Assembly: GCF_000619925.1 (NCBI RefSeq)
Contig: NZ_JHVB01000007.1
Coordinates: 62,001-126,000 of the forward strand
Length of the DNA: 64,000 nt
DNA from: Treponema sp. C6A8
GTDB taxonomy: Bacteria; Spirochaetota; Spirochaetia; Treponematales; Treponemataceae
Reading direction: 5' to 3'
Below are positions 17,487 to 26,396 of the stretch, one piece after another; the first letter of the stretch is position 1, and each line of letters begins with the position of its first letter. Below the pieces are notes generated by a model. The model was not told the DNA's origin and did not search any database. It saw only the letters and a list, made by a program, of their open reading frames with translations. Both the position numbers and the translations under genes were made by a program.

Positions 17487-17636
17487 TCAGCCGATTCCTA
17501 TGCATTCAAGGCAGATTTTTGTGGCTTTGTTAAGCACAGTAAGCACTTCTCCACGGAAAATCCCTGCAACAATCATGGCAAAGCCTAATATGAGAATGAT
17601 TACACTTGCAATTCTTCGTCCCTTTTTAATTTGCAT
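17487..17636 (-). CDS. CD1871A-type small CXXC membrane protein
   Basis: A 49-residue protein read directly from the minus strand: MQIKKGRRIASVIILILG and one membrane helix, then a short exported tail ending KICLECIGIG with the CxxC. It matches the small CD1871A family with a C-terminal CXXC, which I recall occurring beside NapH-like ferredoxins and thioredoxin-like proteins. Its ATG overlaps the TlpA stop by 11 nt and its stop is 1 nt from the NapH start, strong evidence that it is translated. It could relay electrons to the exported thioredoxin. Confidence 0.75.
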   Translation of the reverse strand: MQIKKGRRIASVIILILGFAMIVAGIFRGEVLTVLNKATKICLECIGIG

Positions 17637-18147
17637 CTTTCAACAACTTATCGATGATTTTCTGCCAGTCCTGCTGACTTCTAGCACCTAGATACATCTG
17701 TCCAATCTGATTTCCATTTGAATCAACAAAAATTGTAGCAGGAACAGCCTGAATACTGCGTAAAAAAGTAGACATCATGCCATAATTTGGGATGATGTGT
17801 GTGTAATGAGCACCTGTTGAATTGATAATTTCATCAGCAGTAGCCTTCTTTTTGGGAAAAACCTTTCCAGTCTGATCAAGAATATCAATCGGAATTCCCA
17901 CAACCTGAAGTCCCTTTGACTTATTTGCCTCGTTTAGTTTTGCAAGATCAGGCATTTCACGGATACAAGGCGGGCAGAAAGTTCCCCAGATATTCAGCAT
18001 GGTGATTTTATTTTCCTTAAAAATGGCGTCTGTCACCGCATTTCCATTCAAATCTACTGTATCAAAAGTGATTTTACTTCCAGCCTTCTGTGCAAACAGT
18101 ATAGAAGAAAGTGTTATCATTGCAAGTAAAGCAAAAATCTTTTTCAT
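17626..18147 (-). CDS. TlpA-like exported thioredoxin
   Basis: 173 residues with a signal peptide (MKKIFALLAMITLSSILFAQ) and a thioredoxin fold carrying the active site WGTFCPPCIREMPDL near residue 58, as in TlpA/ResA proteins, plus the cis-Pro region VPATIFVDSNG. Predicted thiol-disulfide reductase in the periplasm. First gene of an operon with the CXXC protein and the NapH-like ferredoxin, which together look like a complete route for exporting reducing power. Confidence 0.85.
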   Translation of the reverse strand: MKKIFALLAMITLSSILFAQKAGSKITFDTVDLNGNAVTDAIFKENKITMLNIWGTFCPPCIREMPDLAKLNEANKSKGLQVVGIPIDILDQTGKVFPKKKATADEIINSTGAHYTHIIPNYGMMSTFLRSIQAVPATIFVDSNGNQIGQMYLGARSQQDWQKIIDKLLKDAN

Positions 18148-18320
18148 AATGCCTCCATTAACTGACAGGCAAATATTATAACATATCAGGAAAATTTTCT
18201 GTGACTAAATCACTTTCTTTATAAAATTTTCACCTTCTCTAACTGCATCTTACCCCGCCTATTCTGCAACTTGCCCAAAAGTATATTGTCGGAAGTTTTT
18301 TTTAGGGGCGCATCTTAATA

Positions 18321-18387
18321 ACCTATTGACAAAGTGGGTAAATATAATAATACTTACGGCTATATAATACCTAGTAGCTTAATAGGT
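18321..18387 (+). promoter_or_regulatory. Regulon promoter P1 (nifB), dual operator
   Basis: Box 1 ACCTATTGACAAAGTGGGT (18321-18339) contains the -35 TTGACA. Box 2 ACCTAGTAGCTTAATAGGT (18369-18387) lies just after the -10 region (TAATAC near 18348) and 22 bp before the ATG. Box starts are 48 bp apart. The same pair occurs at 19724, 37779, 42962, 53648 and 62346. Confidence 0.8.
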
Positions 18388-18408
18388 TATTTATAGGAGC
18401 AATACAAT

Positions 18409-19287
18409 ATGGCAAAATCTTTCGCAGAACTTGAAAAGTCACATCCTTGTTTTGGAAGTCACGGTGCAACGACCGGACGCATTCACCTTCCAGTCTGCCC
18501 GGGCTGTAATATTGCCTGCAGATTTTGCGAACGTTCTATAAACACAACGGAAAACCGCCCGGGAGTTACAGGCCGCGTTCTTAAGCCGGAAGAGGCTGTT
18601 GAGATTGTCGGCAAAGCTCTGAACATCAGCCCGGAAATCAGGGTATGCGGAATTGCAGGGCCAGGAGACACTCTTGCCAGCAACAATGCCTTCAAAACCT
18701 TCGGTCTTGTCGGTGAAAAATTTCCGAAGCTTATTAAATGTATGAGCACAAACGGTCTTTTGTTGAATGAGCGCGCTGATGAGGTGATTGCCGCAGAAAT
18801 AGACAGCCTTACAGTCACCGTAAATGCCGTTGATCCAAAAATTGAAGCCCAGCTGAACGACTATATCATCTGGCATGGCAAAAAAATTGAAGGCGAAGAA
18901 GGAGCCAAAATCCTGATTGAAAACCAGCTTGCAGGAATCAAAAAAATCTGCGAGGCGGGAATTACAGTAAAAGTGAATACAGTCCTTGTTCCCCGCATAA
19001 ACGGCAATCATATAGAAGAAATTGCGCGGACAGTTGCGGAACTGGGCGCAGACAAATACAACATCATTCCTCTTATCCCAAGCGCAAAGCTTAAGGACGA
19101 GCCGGCGCCAAACTGTGCCGAAATTGAAGCGGCACGAAGGGCGGCAAGTCAGTATATAGAGCTCTTTTTGCACTGTAATCACTGCCGCGCCGACGCAATC
19201 GGTGTACCGGGAAAAAGTGAATTTGCAAACAGGGTTTATGCAAATTTCCGCAGCGTAAACCTTGAGGAGCACTTCCCTCATGGCTGA
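18409..19287 (+). CDS. nifB: NifB-like radical SAM cofactor maturase
   Basis: 292 residues, the short NifB form without a fused NifX domain. Landmarks are HPCFGSHG at 12-19, the radical-SAM triad C33-NIA-C37-RF-C40, the SAM-binding GIAGPGDTLA, the NifB-typical STNGLLL, TVTVNAVDP and VKVNTVLVP, and a C-terminal C256-NH-C259-RADA motif for auxiliary clusters. NifB converts [4Fe-4S] units to the carbide-containing 8Fe core of nitrogenase cofactors, so its presence implies that the nitrogenase-like proteins here use a complex cofactor. Strong AGGAG site. First gene of a two-gene operon with the NifX-like protein. Confidence 0.9.
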   Translation: MAKSFAELEKSHPCFGSHGATTGRIHLPVCPGCNIACRFCERSINTTENRPGVTGRVLKPEEAVEIVGKALNISPEIRVCGIAGPGDTLASNNAFKTFGLVGEKFPKLIKCMSTNGLLLNERADEVIAAEIDSLTVTVNAVDPKIEAQLNDYIIWHGKKIEGEEGAKILIENQLAGIKKICEAGITVKVNTVLVPRINGNHIEEIARTVAELGADKYNIIPLIPSAKLKDEPAPNCAEIEAARRAASQYIELFLHCNHCRADAIGVPGKSEFANRVYANFRSVNLEEHFPHG

Positions 19288-19666
19288 TAAAGAAAAGACA
19301 GTGGAAACTTCTCCATCGAAATACCGCATCGCCGTCGCCAGCACTGACGGCGACAGCGTAAACATTCACTACGGAAAATCAAATCTCTTCTATATCTACT
19401 ACGTTGATGACGAAACAGGCTACGATTTAGTTGAAAAACGCAGTGTTACCCCGGTCTGCCAGGACGGAAGCCATTTAAGATCAGCAATGGAAGAAAGCGT
19501 AAAACTCTTTGAAGACTGCAAATATGTGGTAGCCAGCCGCATCGGCCCCGGCGCCGCACAGGCCCTCACCTCAGCAGGCCTTATCAGCATGGAACTACCC
19601 GGAAGCATTGACGACGCAATCCTTAAGGTGTGGAAGTATAACCGCGTCCAGGGACTGTTTAACTAA
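19280..19666 (+). CDS. NifX/NifB-C-terminal-like iron cluster binding protein
   Basis: About 128 residues of the dinitrogenase iron-molybdenum cofactor family: KYRIAVASTDGDSVNIHYGKS at the start of the domain and VVASRIGPGAAQALTSAGL towards the end. Such proteins carry or store the NifB product. ATG 19280 is preferred over the TTG at 19262 because GAGGAG sits 10 nt upstream; it overlaps the nifB stop by 8 nt. In many organisms this domain is fused to NifB; here it is separate but translationally coupled. Confidence 0.85.
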   Translation: MADKEKTVETSPSKYRIAVASTDGDSVNIHYGKSNLFYIYYVDDETGYDLVEKRSVTPVCQDGSHLRSAMEESVKLFEDCKYVVASRIGPGAAQALTSAGLISMELPGSIDDAILKVWKYNRVQGLFN

Positions 19667-19723
19667 AAGCCCCACCCTGCCTCCACCTTCACTCCCTAAA
19701 AAAAAATTAAAATATTTATAAAA

Positions 19724-20693
<970 letters not shown>

Positions 20694-20700
20694 TTAAAAA

Positions 20701-20812
20701 AAGCCGAAGGGAGAAGTCTCTCCCTTCGCGCCAGCCAGCTTTGCTGTCTCGCGCTACCCTCTCTCCTAGGGGGACGCAAAGCTTCCCCCTAAAACCCCCG
20801 CGACATATTCAA
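20701..20812 (+). repeat. GC-rich interspersed repeat, family B
   Basis: Contains a perfect 10-bp stem CGAAGGGAGA (20705-20714) and TCTCCCTTCG (20719-20728) with a 4-nt loop, followed by GCGCCAGCC, a second inverted segment and a GGGGGA...TCCCCC pair. It is related to 10741 and 38886. The first stem may also terminate nifH transcription. Confidence 0.5.
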
Positions 20813-20942
20813 ATTTAAAAATCCAAATTCCGAAAGGTGAAATATTAGTTACAGTTATGCCTATCACCTGAACGTTGTAACAGTAAGCATTCCGCTTGAA
20901 GTGAAATAATAATTTTCTTATAGTTAATAGTAATCAGGGGGA

Positions 20943-21107
20943 GATGTCGCTGCATCTTTTTATCTGAATGAAAAAGAATATTTTTATTTTGCCGAAACAA
21001 TTAAATACGGAAATAAATGGTATATAAGCCCTAATCAGGGATATTTAGCATCTATCTTGGGACTTGAAATTCCAAAGGGCTGTATGACAGAAGCAGCTAA
21101 ATTTTAA
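20943..21107 (+). pseudogene. 3' remnant of an unidentified gene
   Basis: An open frame of 54 residues with no start codon or ribosome-binding site upstream, reading FYLNEKEYFYFAETIKYGN and WYISPNQGYLASILGLEIPKGC before TAA. It looks like the C-terminus of a decayed gene. The rest of the 20813-21247 gap holds a further minus-strand fragment (GGPPRLFEPGLQDFYSLGN, near 21130-21210) and no intact gene. Confidence 0.4.
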
Positions 21108-21247
21108 AGATGATAACTTACCGCTAAATAGGTTTCCCAGGGAGTAAAAGTCTTGTAATCCAGGTTCAAACAATCGCGGAGGACCGCCTGCATTAGCAGC
21201 GCCAACGGTAATATCACTATCAAATGCAAGCTATGTAACAAGATTTG

Positions 21248-22204
21248 CTATTTCAAGAAATGGACGATTCTTTCATCTATTCTTCTGTGGAAGCTGTAGG
21301 TGTATGGCGAGAAGAATTTTGTCCAGAAGCGGAGGGCTGTTGGATTTAGTGTTTCATAATCTACCCCAAGGAATTCCGCCCCCTCTTTTTTCAGGATTTC
21401 TGAAAGACAGGACACCAGTGCTCTTCCTACGCCGTCTTTTCTGTATTCTTCATTTACATACATGCCGCAGATGTTGTGTATATTGTCGCAAAGGTAGTTT
21501 TCTCCGTCGCCTTTTTTGCAGGAAATGAATCCGACAGGCTCTTCTTTGCAAAATGCGCCGAACCATCTTTTATTGTCGTCTTCAAACCACTGGTCAAAGT
21601 CACTCAAATCTGACGGGAAAAAAACTGGCCCATTTTCCAAGTGATGCACAAGCTTCATTTTCAGATTTTTGAAAATCCCGAAAGATCCAAAAGGAACTTC
21701 CTTGAATTCAAGTTTTGCCGGCATAGTGAATTCTGGAATTGACTCAATTGTTGCCATTGCATCACTGCAGCGGATTCCAAAGCCGTTCAGAATCAAAGAA
21801 TTGTTGGCTTCCGTGTCGTGTGCAAATCGTGCCAGAGCTAAAGAATAAATACCGTCGCGAACTATTTCATTTGAAATTCCTTCAAACAAAAGTGACATAA
21901 CCTTTTCTCTTTCGGCCCCCAGTTCAAAAGAAACCGCGCTTCCTCCCAAAGGGCTAAAGCTTCCTTTGCAAAGTCCAAAGAATCCGTCCCAGACATCTGC
22001 GAACATCATGTAGCCCACAAGGCGCCCTCCGCAAAAGGCAGCTTTTTTATATTTTTTTGTCGAAAGCCAGTTCAACAATCCGGCAGGAGATTCCTCCGGC
22101 AGCGAAGGAACTTTTTTCTTTTCTGCAGAATATTCTTCTTTAAGAATTTTTTCTGCATCCGAAATAAAAGCAGGCTCAAAATCTTTTATGATAAATCTTT
22201 CCAA
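21248..22204 (-). CDS. GNAT family N-acetyltransferase (two-domain)
   Basis: 318 residues. The C-terminal half is a GNAT domain with the acetyl-CoA loop MYVNEEYRKDGVGRALVSCL near residues 245-265 and a preceding strand EPVGFISCKKGDG. The N-terminal half is a degenerate GNAT-like domain (GGRLVGYMMFADVWDG). Substrate unknown. It lies 7 bp downstream of the DinB-like gene on the same strand, and copy A of the 21-bp-phased repeat lies 68 bp upstream of its start, inside that neighbour. Confidence 0.8.
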   Translation of the reverse strand: MERFIIKDFEPAFISDAEKILKEEYSAEKKKVPSLPEESPAGLLNWLSTKKYKKAAFCGGRLVGYMMFADVWDGFFGLCKGSFSPLGGSAVSFELGAEREKVMSLLFEGISNEIVRDGIYSLALARFAHDTEANNSLILNGFGIRCSDAMATIESIPEFTMPAKLEFKEVPFGSFGIFKNLKMKLVHHLENGPVFFPSDLSDFDQWFEDDNKRWFGAFCKEEPVGFISCKKGDGENYLCDNIHNICGMYVNEEYRKDGVGRALVSCLSEILKKEGAEFLGVDYETLNPTALRFWTKFFSPYTYSFHRRIDERIVHFLK

Positions 22205-22211
22205 TTGTGTT

Positions 22212-22964
22212 TTACTCCTCCGTTTTACGAGTGATTAAAGCATACTTCAAAGAAGATTTATATGAAATGCCTTTCCGACAAGATGCAGATTTTGCCCGAT
22301 GAAATGCAAGCCGCTTTACCTTGTTTTTGATTCGACGCATTGCTTCCACGTGCATAATCCAGTGGCGGGAAAATGGCATCTGTATCAAGCCTTTTACATT
22401 TTTACCGCACCAGAAATCAATCAGCCAGGAAGCAGAATCGCTGTCACTGACGCACTTGCCTGCAATAAGTCTTTCTTTGTCCTCAACCGAAAACTTCCGC
22501 TTTAAGTCTGAAAATCGCAGGCTCTTCAAAAGCTCGTTTGTAGAATCCATCACCGCCTTGCAATAGTCATAAAGGGCTTTTACGTTGAGCTTTTTTGAAA
22601 ACTCAACCATCGCCTCGCCGTCAAGCTCGTTTCCGGTTGTGATAATCGGGCTGTTTATTTTCTCTAACCAATTGCTTTCAAAAAGAATCTGCCTGTTATT
22701 CAAAATCAATGTGTGAGCTACAATGTCTTCGATGCGGAAAAGATGCCAGAGCGACCATGCGAGAGTTGAATTATGATTTTTGTCTCCATGTCCAAAGGGA
22801 AGCTGATAAAAAGCCACTGGAGGAAAAGTCTTTATAATAGAAGAAATCTGCTCAAACAAGTTGCCGCGTAATTCAAGAAGAAGATTTATGCCTTCAGAGA
22901 AGGTCGCTTCCTTTGCAATCAGCGTTTGCATTTTTTTATTTTTTTCTGACCATTCCTTGTCCAT
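22212..22964 (-). CDS. DinB-like helical-bundle protein
   Basis: 250 residues. A DinB-type four-helix bundle is suggested by the spaced histidines (STLAWSLWHLFRIEDIVAH near residues 68-86, and SRHWIMHVEAMRR near 200-212) that form the metal site of this family. The physiological substrate is unknown; related proteins include thiol-dependent hydrolases and transferases. The last 25-30 residues are encoded by repeat copy A and look like an added tail. Its ATG follows the stop of a 38-codon frame by 1 nt. Confidence 0.6.
   Translation of the reverse strand: MDKEWSEKNKKMQTLIAKEATFSEGINLLLELRGNLFEQISSIIKTFPPVAFYQLPFGHGDKNHNSTLAWSLWHLFRIEDIVAHTLILNNRQILFESNWLEKINSPIITTGNELDGEAMVEFSKKLNVKALYDYCKAVMDSTNELLKSLRFSDLKRKFSVEDKERLIAGKCVSDSDSASWLIDFWCGKNVKGLIQMPFSRHWIMHVEAMRRIKNKVKRLAFHRAKSASCRKGISYKSSLKYALITRKTEE
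22272..22310 (-). repeat. 21-bp-phased direct repeat element, copy A
   Basis: Read on the minus strand: TGCATTTCATC, 10 nt, TGCATCTTGTC, then GGAAAG. It lies within the 3' end of the DinB-like gene and 68 bp before the GNAT start at 22204, in the orientation seen for the other gene-proximal copies. Confidence 0.75.
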
Positions 22965-22965
22965 G

Positions 22966-23082
22966 TTATGCTCCGTTATAAATATTCATTTCATAGAACA
23001 GAAAATCTGCCCAGCCTGTATTTTCAATCACATTGATGTACTTTTCTCTTACGAGTTCAAAATCTTTTGCAAGTTCAAGCAT
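22966..23082 (-). CDS. 38-residue frame coupled to the DinB-like gene
   Basis: Reads MLELAKDFELVREKYINVI, then NTGWADFLFYEMNIYNGA, with GGAGAG upstream of the ATG and a stop 1 nt before the DinB-like start. It may be a real small protein, a translational-coupling leader, or the truncated remains of a longer gene. No family recognised. Confidence 0.4.
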   Translation of the reverse strand: MLELAKDFELVREKYINVIENTGWADFLFYEMNIYNGA

Positions 23083-23114
23083 CTTTATACTCTCCGATGG
23101 ATTTACAATCTTTG

Positions 23115-23516
23115 CTATTCCGTAAAAGAGCCGATTTCAATCAGGTTGCCGTCAGGATCTGCCACGTAGCAGGTACGCTGTCCCCATGGCTCTGTAGTCG
23201 GAGGAAGAACAGATTTTGCCCCATGTTCAAGTGCATTCTGATATTCCTTGTCCACAGAAGCATAATCCGGAACATCAAACGCCAATTCCATTGTACCGTT
23301 AAATCCTTGTGGATACTGATATTTTTGCGAAGTCATCTTTTCAAAAGCAAGACGAGGAAAAAGAATAATTCTCATTTCGCCCAAAAACATTTCTACATTC
23401 GGCTGAACACCGTCCCAGTTTGTCGTAAAACCAAAAACACTTGTATAAAAATCAACCGTTGCCTTATTGTCGCGCGTAAAAAGCCCGACTGTATTACATT
23501 TAAATCTCTCTTTCAT
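23115..23516 (-). CDS. VOC superfamily (glyoxalase/bleomycin-resistance fold) protein
   Basis: 133 residues with paired beta-alpha-beta-beta-beta modules: CNTVGLFTRDNKATVDFYTSVFGF at the N-terminus and PWGQRTCYVADPDGNLIEIG at the C-terminus, the hallmark VOC ending with a metal-ligand Glu. The substrate cannot be told: glyoxalase, dioxygenase or antibiotic-binding are all known in the family. It stands alone in a region of gene debris. Confidence 0.8.
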   Translation of the reverse strand: MKERFKCNTVGLFTRDNKATVDFYTSVFGFTTNWDGVQPNVEMFLGEMRIILFPRLAFEKMTSQKYQYPQGFNGTMELAFDVPDYASVDKEYQNALEHGAKSVLPPTTEPWGQRTCYVADPDGNLIEIGSFTE

Positions 23517-23565
23517 GCTATTACCTTCTGTTTAATTTCCATGCAAATTTTTCAGCGCATCTGGG

Positions 23566-23679
23566 CTATGCTGAGTAATCATAGACAGTTTCACGAAGTT
23601 CATAGTCATCGTTAATTGTTGCAAGACGAGCTTCGCAGGTTTCGCAATCCAGACCGCAGTAAGCTATAAAATCCTTCAT
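23566..23679 (-). pseudogene. Truncated DUF3795-like gene
   Basis: Starts MKDFIAYCGLDCETCEARLAT, the DUF3795-type cysteine motif, but stops after 37 residues where the family runs to well over 100. The frame after the stop shows no continuation, so the 3' part has been deleted. Confidence 0.5.
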
Positions 23680-23743
23680 ACCAAAATTCTCCCAATCATT
23701 TAATACTGGCATTATAAATAATAGCTTTATTAAATAGAACGGC

Positions 23744-23780
23744 TTTCAGATAAGATGCATATTTGTACAGATGAAATACA
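23744..23780 (-). repeat. 21-bp-phased direct repeat element, copy B
   Basis: Minus strand: TGTATTTCATC, 10 nt, TGCATCTTATC, then TGAAAG, with a TATAAT-like hexamer about 40 nt further on. It lies upstream of the truncated DUF3795 gene (65 bp) and the VOC gene. Confidence 0.75.
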
Positions 23781-23805
23781 GTCGGCAAAAAGTAAAAAAC
23801 TATAA

Positions 23806-23829
23806 CCCGTCTGCCGTATGACAGACGGG
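23806..23829 (-). terminator. Hairpin terminator
   Basis: CCCGTCTG (23806-23813) pairs with CAGACGGG (23822-23829) around an 8-nt loop. On the minus strand it is followed by TTATAGTTTTTT. It sits just after the minus-strand remnant that ends at 23838. Confidence 0.6.
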
Positions 23830-23837
23830 AACTTTCA

Positions 23838-23924
23838 TTACTCTATCGGAAGCTGAATTTCTGTAAGCCAGTCGTCAATAAAAGCAGGAATCAGAAGGCC
23901 TTCCTTTTCGTAGAATATGAGTGC
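23838..23924 (-). pseudogene. C-terminal gene remnant
   Basis: Minus strand reads ALIFYEKEGLLIPAFIDDW and then LTEIQLPIE and a stop. The ending resembles GyrI-like ligand-binding domains, but only about 28 residues survive, and repeat copy C abuts its 5' side. Confidence 0.35.
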
Positions 23925-23958
23925 ATTTCATCGCTCAATCCATGCATCTTGTCTGAAA
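23921..23958 (+). repeat. 21-bp-phased direct repeat element, copy C
   Basis: The only copy on the plus strand: TGCATTTCATC, 10 nt, TGCATCTTGTC, TGAAAT. It lies 82 bp upstream of the plus-strand GNAT gene at 24040, so its orientation relative to the gene is the same as for the minus-strand copies. Confidence 0.8.
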
Positions 23959-24039
23959 TGGATTTTTCTTCGTGTAGAAATGTCATAAAATGATTTCATC
24001 TAAAAGACTATCTATGAAAACTAATTTAGGAGAAGTTGA

Positions 24040-24492
24040 ATGTATATTGTCAAAGCAGAAACAAATAAGATAGAAAAGATCGTAGATATTTCTATCAGAG
24101 CTTTTGAAACAGATGTAAATGTTGGCGGAGCAAAAGGAGACTGTCCGCCTGACTTTGATTCAGTAGAATGGCATAAACAAATGGCCAGTGAGGGGCATTT
24201 GTATCAGGCAATGATAGGAAAAGATTTGGTAGGGGCTGCCATTGTATTCCCGGATGAAACAGAAAAAAGCATATACATTGGCAGGATTTTTATTGACAGC
24301 GTCTATCATAGAAAAGGTTACGGAATTCAGTTGATGGATTGCATAGAAAAGAATTTCCCCTGCGCTACTGAGTTTAATCTGGATACCCCATGCTGGAATG
24401 AGCGGACAAACGCTTTTTACAAAAAGTTAGGCTATCGGATCATAAAGGTTGAGGATGGGTTTAATTTTTACCAGAAAAGAAAAGACAGCTGA
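24040..24492 (+). CDS. GNAT family N-acetyltransferase
   Basis: 150 residues, a single GNAT domain with IYIGRIFIDSVYHRKGYGIQLMDCIE (acetyl-CoA binding strand and RKGYG loop) near residues 84-110 and the terminal FYKKLGYRIIK strand. Good AGGAG site before ATG. The substrate is unknown. A phased repeat lies upstream and an intrinsic terminator follows. Confidence 0.85.
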   Translation: MYIVKAETNKIEKIVDISIRAFETDVNVGGAKGDCPPDFDSVEWHKQMASEGHLYQAMIGKDLVGAAIVFPDETEKSIYIGRIFIDSVYHRKGYGIQLMDCIEKNFPCATEFNLDTPCWNERTNAFYKKLGYRIIKVEDGFNFYQKRKDS

Positions 24493-24500
24493 CGGCTGCA

Positions 24501-24517
24501 TGCGGGAGACTCCCGCA
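24501..24517 (+). terminator. Intrinsic terminator after the GNAT gene
   Basis: TGCGGGA-GAC-TCCCGCA is a compact 7-bp stem followed by TTAAAACTTTTTA, just after the stop codon. Nothing else is seen in the 24518-24639 stretch except a short similarity (TTTGCTATTTCAAAAAAT) to the end of the GNAT gene at 21248. Confidence 0.6.
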
Positions 24518-24639
24518 TTAAAACTTTTTACCGCAGTCTGCTGAATTTACGGAAAGGACTTTACAGTCTCTAAAATTCTCCGATTGTTTGCTATTTCAAA
24601 AAATAACCGATTCTTTCTCTTGCCGGAAGATAGTCTGCC

Positions 24640-25227
24640 TTACCTTTCATAGTCAAACAAACCATGACGATTGCAATAGGCGTATATTTTTTTAACGCCG
24701 GAAATCTTAAACCGCGCCTGCGCCTCCTGCTCAGGATATAGCTTTTTGATTTCTATACCGTCGTCACGAATTGCCGCAATAAAGGAAATATAATGTGATT
24801 TTGTCATTTCATGTGATAGTGTCACAAAATATTCATCTTCTACGCGGTCAACATTCACCTGATGACTTGAATCTGCCGGTTCTGCTTCCAGTGGCGGCAA
24901 GATAATTCCGCAGCAGCTTATAACAGCTTCTCCTGTACTTTGAATTACATTGCCGCAAACCGGACAAACGTAAAAACTTGCACGACTCATTTTTGCAGCC
25001 TTATTTTTATTCGTAATATTTTCGCCGGAAAGAAGTTCTATTACAGAAACTCCCAGCGCTTTTGCCAGCACTTCAAGCAGAGAAATATCTGGTAAACCAC
25101 GCCCTGTTTCCCATTTTGAAACCGCTTTGTCGGTAACGCATATTTTTTCTGCCAGTTCAGCCTGTGTTAAATGTCTTTTTTCGCGGAGGCGTTTAATCAT
25201 CGCCCCTGTTACATATTGATTTGTCAT
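24640..25227 (-). CDS. XRE-type HTH fused to a desulfoferrodoxin-like domain
   Basis: 195 residues from the Met of MTNQYVTG. Residues 8-65 form an XRE helix-turn-helix (LTQAELAEKICVTDKAVSKWETGRGLPD). After a zinc-ribbon-like CPVCGNV segment, the second half carries desulfoferrodoxin/superoxide reductase features: SHEMTKSHYISFIA with two histidines and the terminal YCNRHGLF with Cys and His, the ligand pattern of the five-coordinate iron centre. It is either a superoxide-responsive regulator or a repurposed fold. The neighbouring WYL regulator is on the same strand. Confidence 0.75.
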   Translation of the reverse strand: MTNQYVTGAMIKRLREKRHLTQAELAEKICVTDKAVSKWETGRGLPDISLLEVLAKALGVSVIELLSGENITNKNKAAKMSRASFYVCPVCGNVIQSTGEAVISCCGIILPPLEAEPADSSHQVNVDRVEDEYFVTLSHEMTKSHYISFIAAIRDDGIEIKKLYPEQEAQARFKISGVKKIYAYCNRHGLFDYER

Positions 25228-25344
25228 AATAAACCTCAAAAAATAGTTTTATAAACGTTCACAATATAACAATAACGCAGTCTTCTACTCAAAGCTACCT
25301 ACTCCTCGTAGATTCCATGGCATCAATATAAAACAGGATGCTTG

Positions 25345-26280
25345 TCAGGAATCTGAATATATTTTTGCCAGATTTTTTATCTTCTGCTTCAGTTTTTCGC
25401 GGACATGAGCAGGTTCAAGAATTTCACACTTGTCTCCAAGGCTTAAAAGCATATCGTAATAGTAATCACTGTCAAAAAAAGGATAATCTGCAAGGTAATA
25501 ATCTTCTCCGTCCTGGCTGAGACGCTCATAAGGGCAGAAATCCAGAATCCTGTCTAAAACGGATTTATGTATGCGGATTTTTGTATCTGTCTGTAAGCTT
25601 CTGGCTGTTTCTTCAAAATCAAGAAAAGGCTTCTGATATTCGCGTGGAGTAAAAGTTTCTTCCAGCATTTTAAGCTCTGACATCCGGGACAGGCGAAACA
25701 GGCGGTAGTCATTTTTCAGGCGGCAAAATGTCTGAACATACCAGGCTCGACTTTTAAATACAAGTTGATAGGGTTCAACCGTGCGGCTCGTTTTACTGCC
25801 ATGACCATCAATATAGGTAAAAATAAGCAGTCTGTTTTCCTGTAATGCCTTTTTGATAATTTCAAGGGCATTTTTTACGCTGGCATTTCCTTCCCAGGGG
25901 GTTAAATCAATGTAAATCTGACTGGCCTTAAGCTCAATACTTTTTGCTTTTTCCGAGGGAATAAAGCTTTTTACTTTTGCAAGGGCATTTGCAACTTCGC
26001 TTCCCCGGACCATCCCGGAAATATTGGAAAGTCCCATCAAAAGTGCAGAAAGATCATCAGTAGAAAAAATCTTTTTGTCCACCTTGTAATCTTTCATGAT
26101 TTCGATTCCGCCGCCACTACCGGATGTAGCCAGCACAGGAATTCCTGCCATGCTGATTGCTTCAATATCGCGGTAGATTGTTCGCGTAGAAACTTCAAAC
26201 ATTTTTGCAAGCTCCTGGGCGCTTATCCGCTCTTTTTCAAGGAGAATCATGATAATACTTACAAGTCGGTCAATTTTCAT
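25345..26280 (-). CDS. HTH-WYL domain transcriptional regulator
   Basis: About 311 residues from MKIDRLVSIIMILLEKERIS. It has an N-terminal winged helix (AQELAKMFEVSTRTIYRDIEAIS) and a central WYL domain (PYQLVFKSRAWYVQTFCRLKNDYRLFRLSRM), the usual YafY-type layout. The start was moved downstream of the longest frame because this Met opens the conserved domain. Divergent from the DJ-1 gene with a palindrome between them, so that gene is the probable target. Confidence 0.85.
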   Translation of the reverse strand: MKIDRLVSIIMILLEKERISAQELAKMFEVSTRTIYRDIEAISMAGIPVLATSGSGGGIEIMKDYKVDKKIFSTDDLSALLMGLSNISGMVRGSEVANALAKVKSFIPSEKAKSIELKASQIYIDLTPWEGNASVKNALEIIKKALQENRLLIFTYIDGHGSKTSRTVEPYQLVFKSRAWYVQTFCRLKNDYRLFRLSRMSELKMLEETFTPREYQKPFLDFEETARSLQTDTKIRIHKSVLDRILDFCPYERLSQDGEDYYLADYPFFDSDYYYDMLLSLGDKCEILEPAHVREKLKQKIKNLAKIYSDS

Positions 26281-26324
26281 CTGAAAGCCGCCATTTTTTA
26301 TAATCTGAAAAGAAATTCTAAATT

Positions 26325-26344
26325 GTTGACATATTGTTGTCAAC
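26325..26344. promoter_or_regulatory. Palindrome between WYL regulator and DJ-1 gene
   Basis: GTTGACA-6 nt-TGTCAAC is a perfect 7-bp inverted repeat that also contains a TTGACA -35 hexamer, in the 116-bp divergent region. A likely operator for the WYL regulator. Confidence 0.55.
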
Positions 26345-26396
26345 ATTCAGGCTGTAAACTAAAGGCATAATTTAATTACAAGGAGTCAAAAAGACT

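Noticed and set aside
21120..21210. Possible tRNA
   Set aside because: Contains GGTTCAAA-like text but no acceptor stem or cloverleaf could be formed. It reads better as a decayed minus-strand coding fragment.
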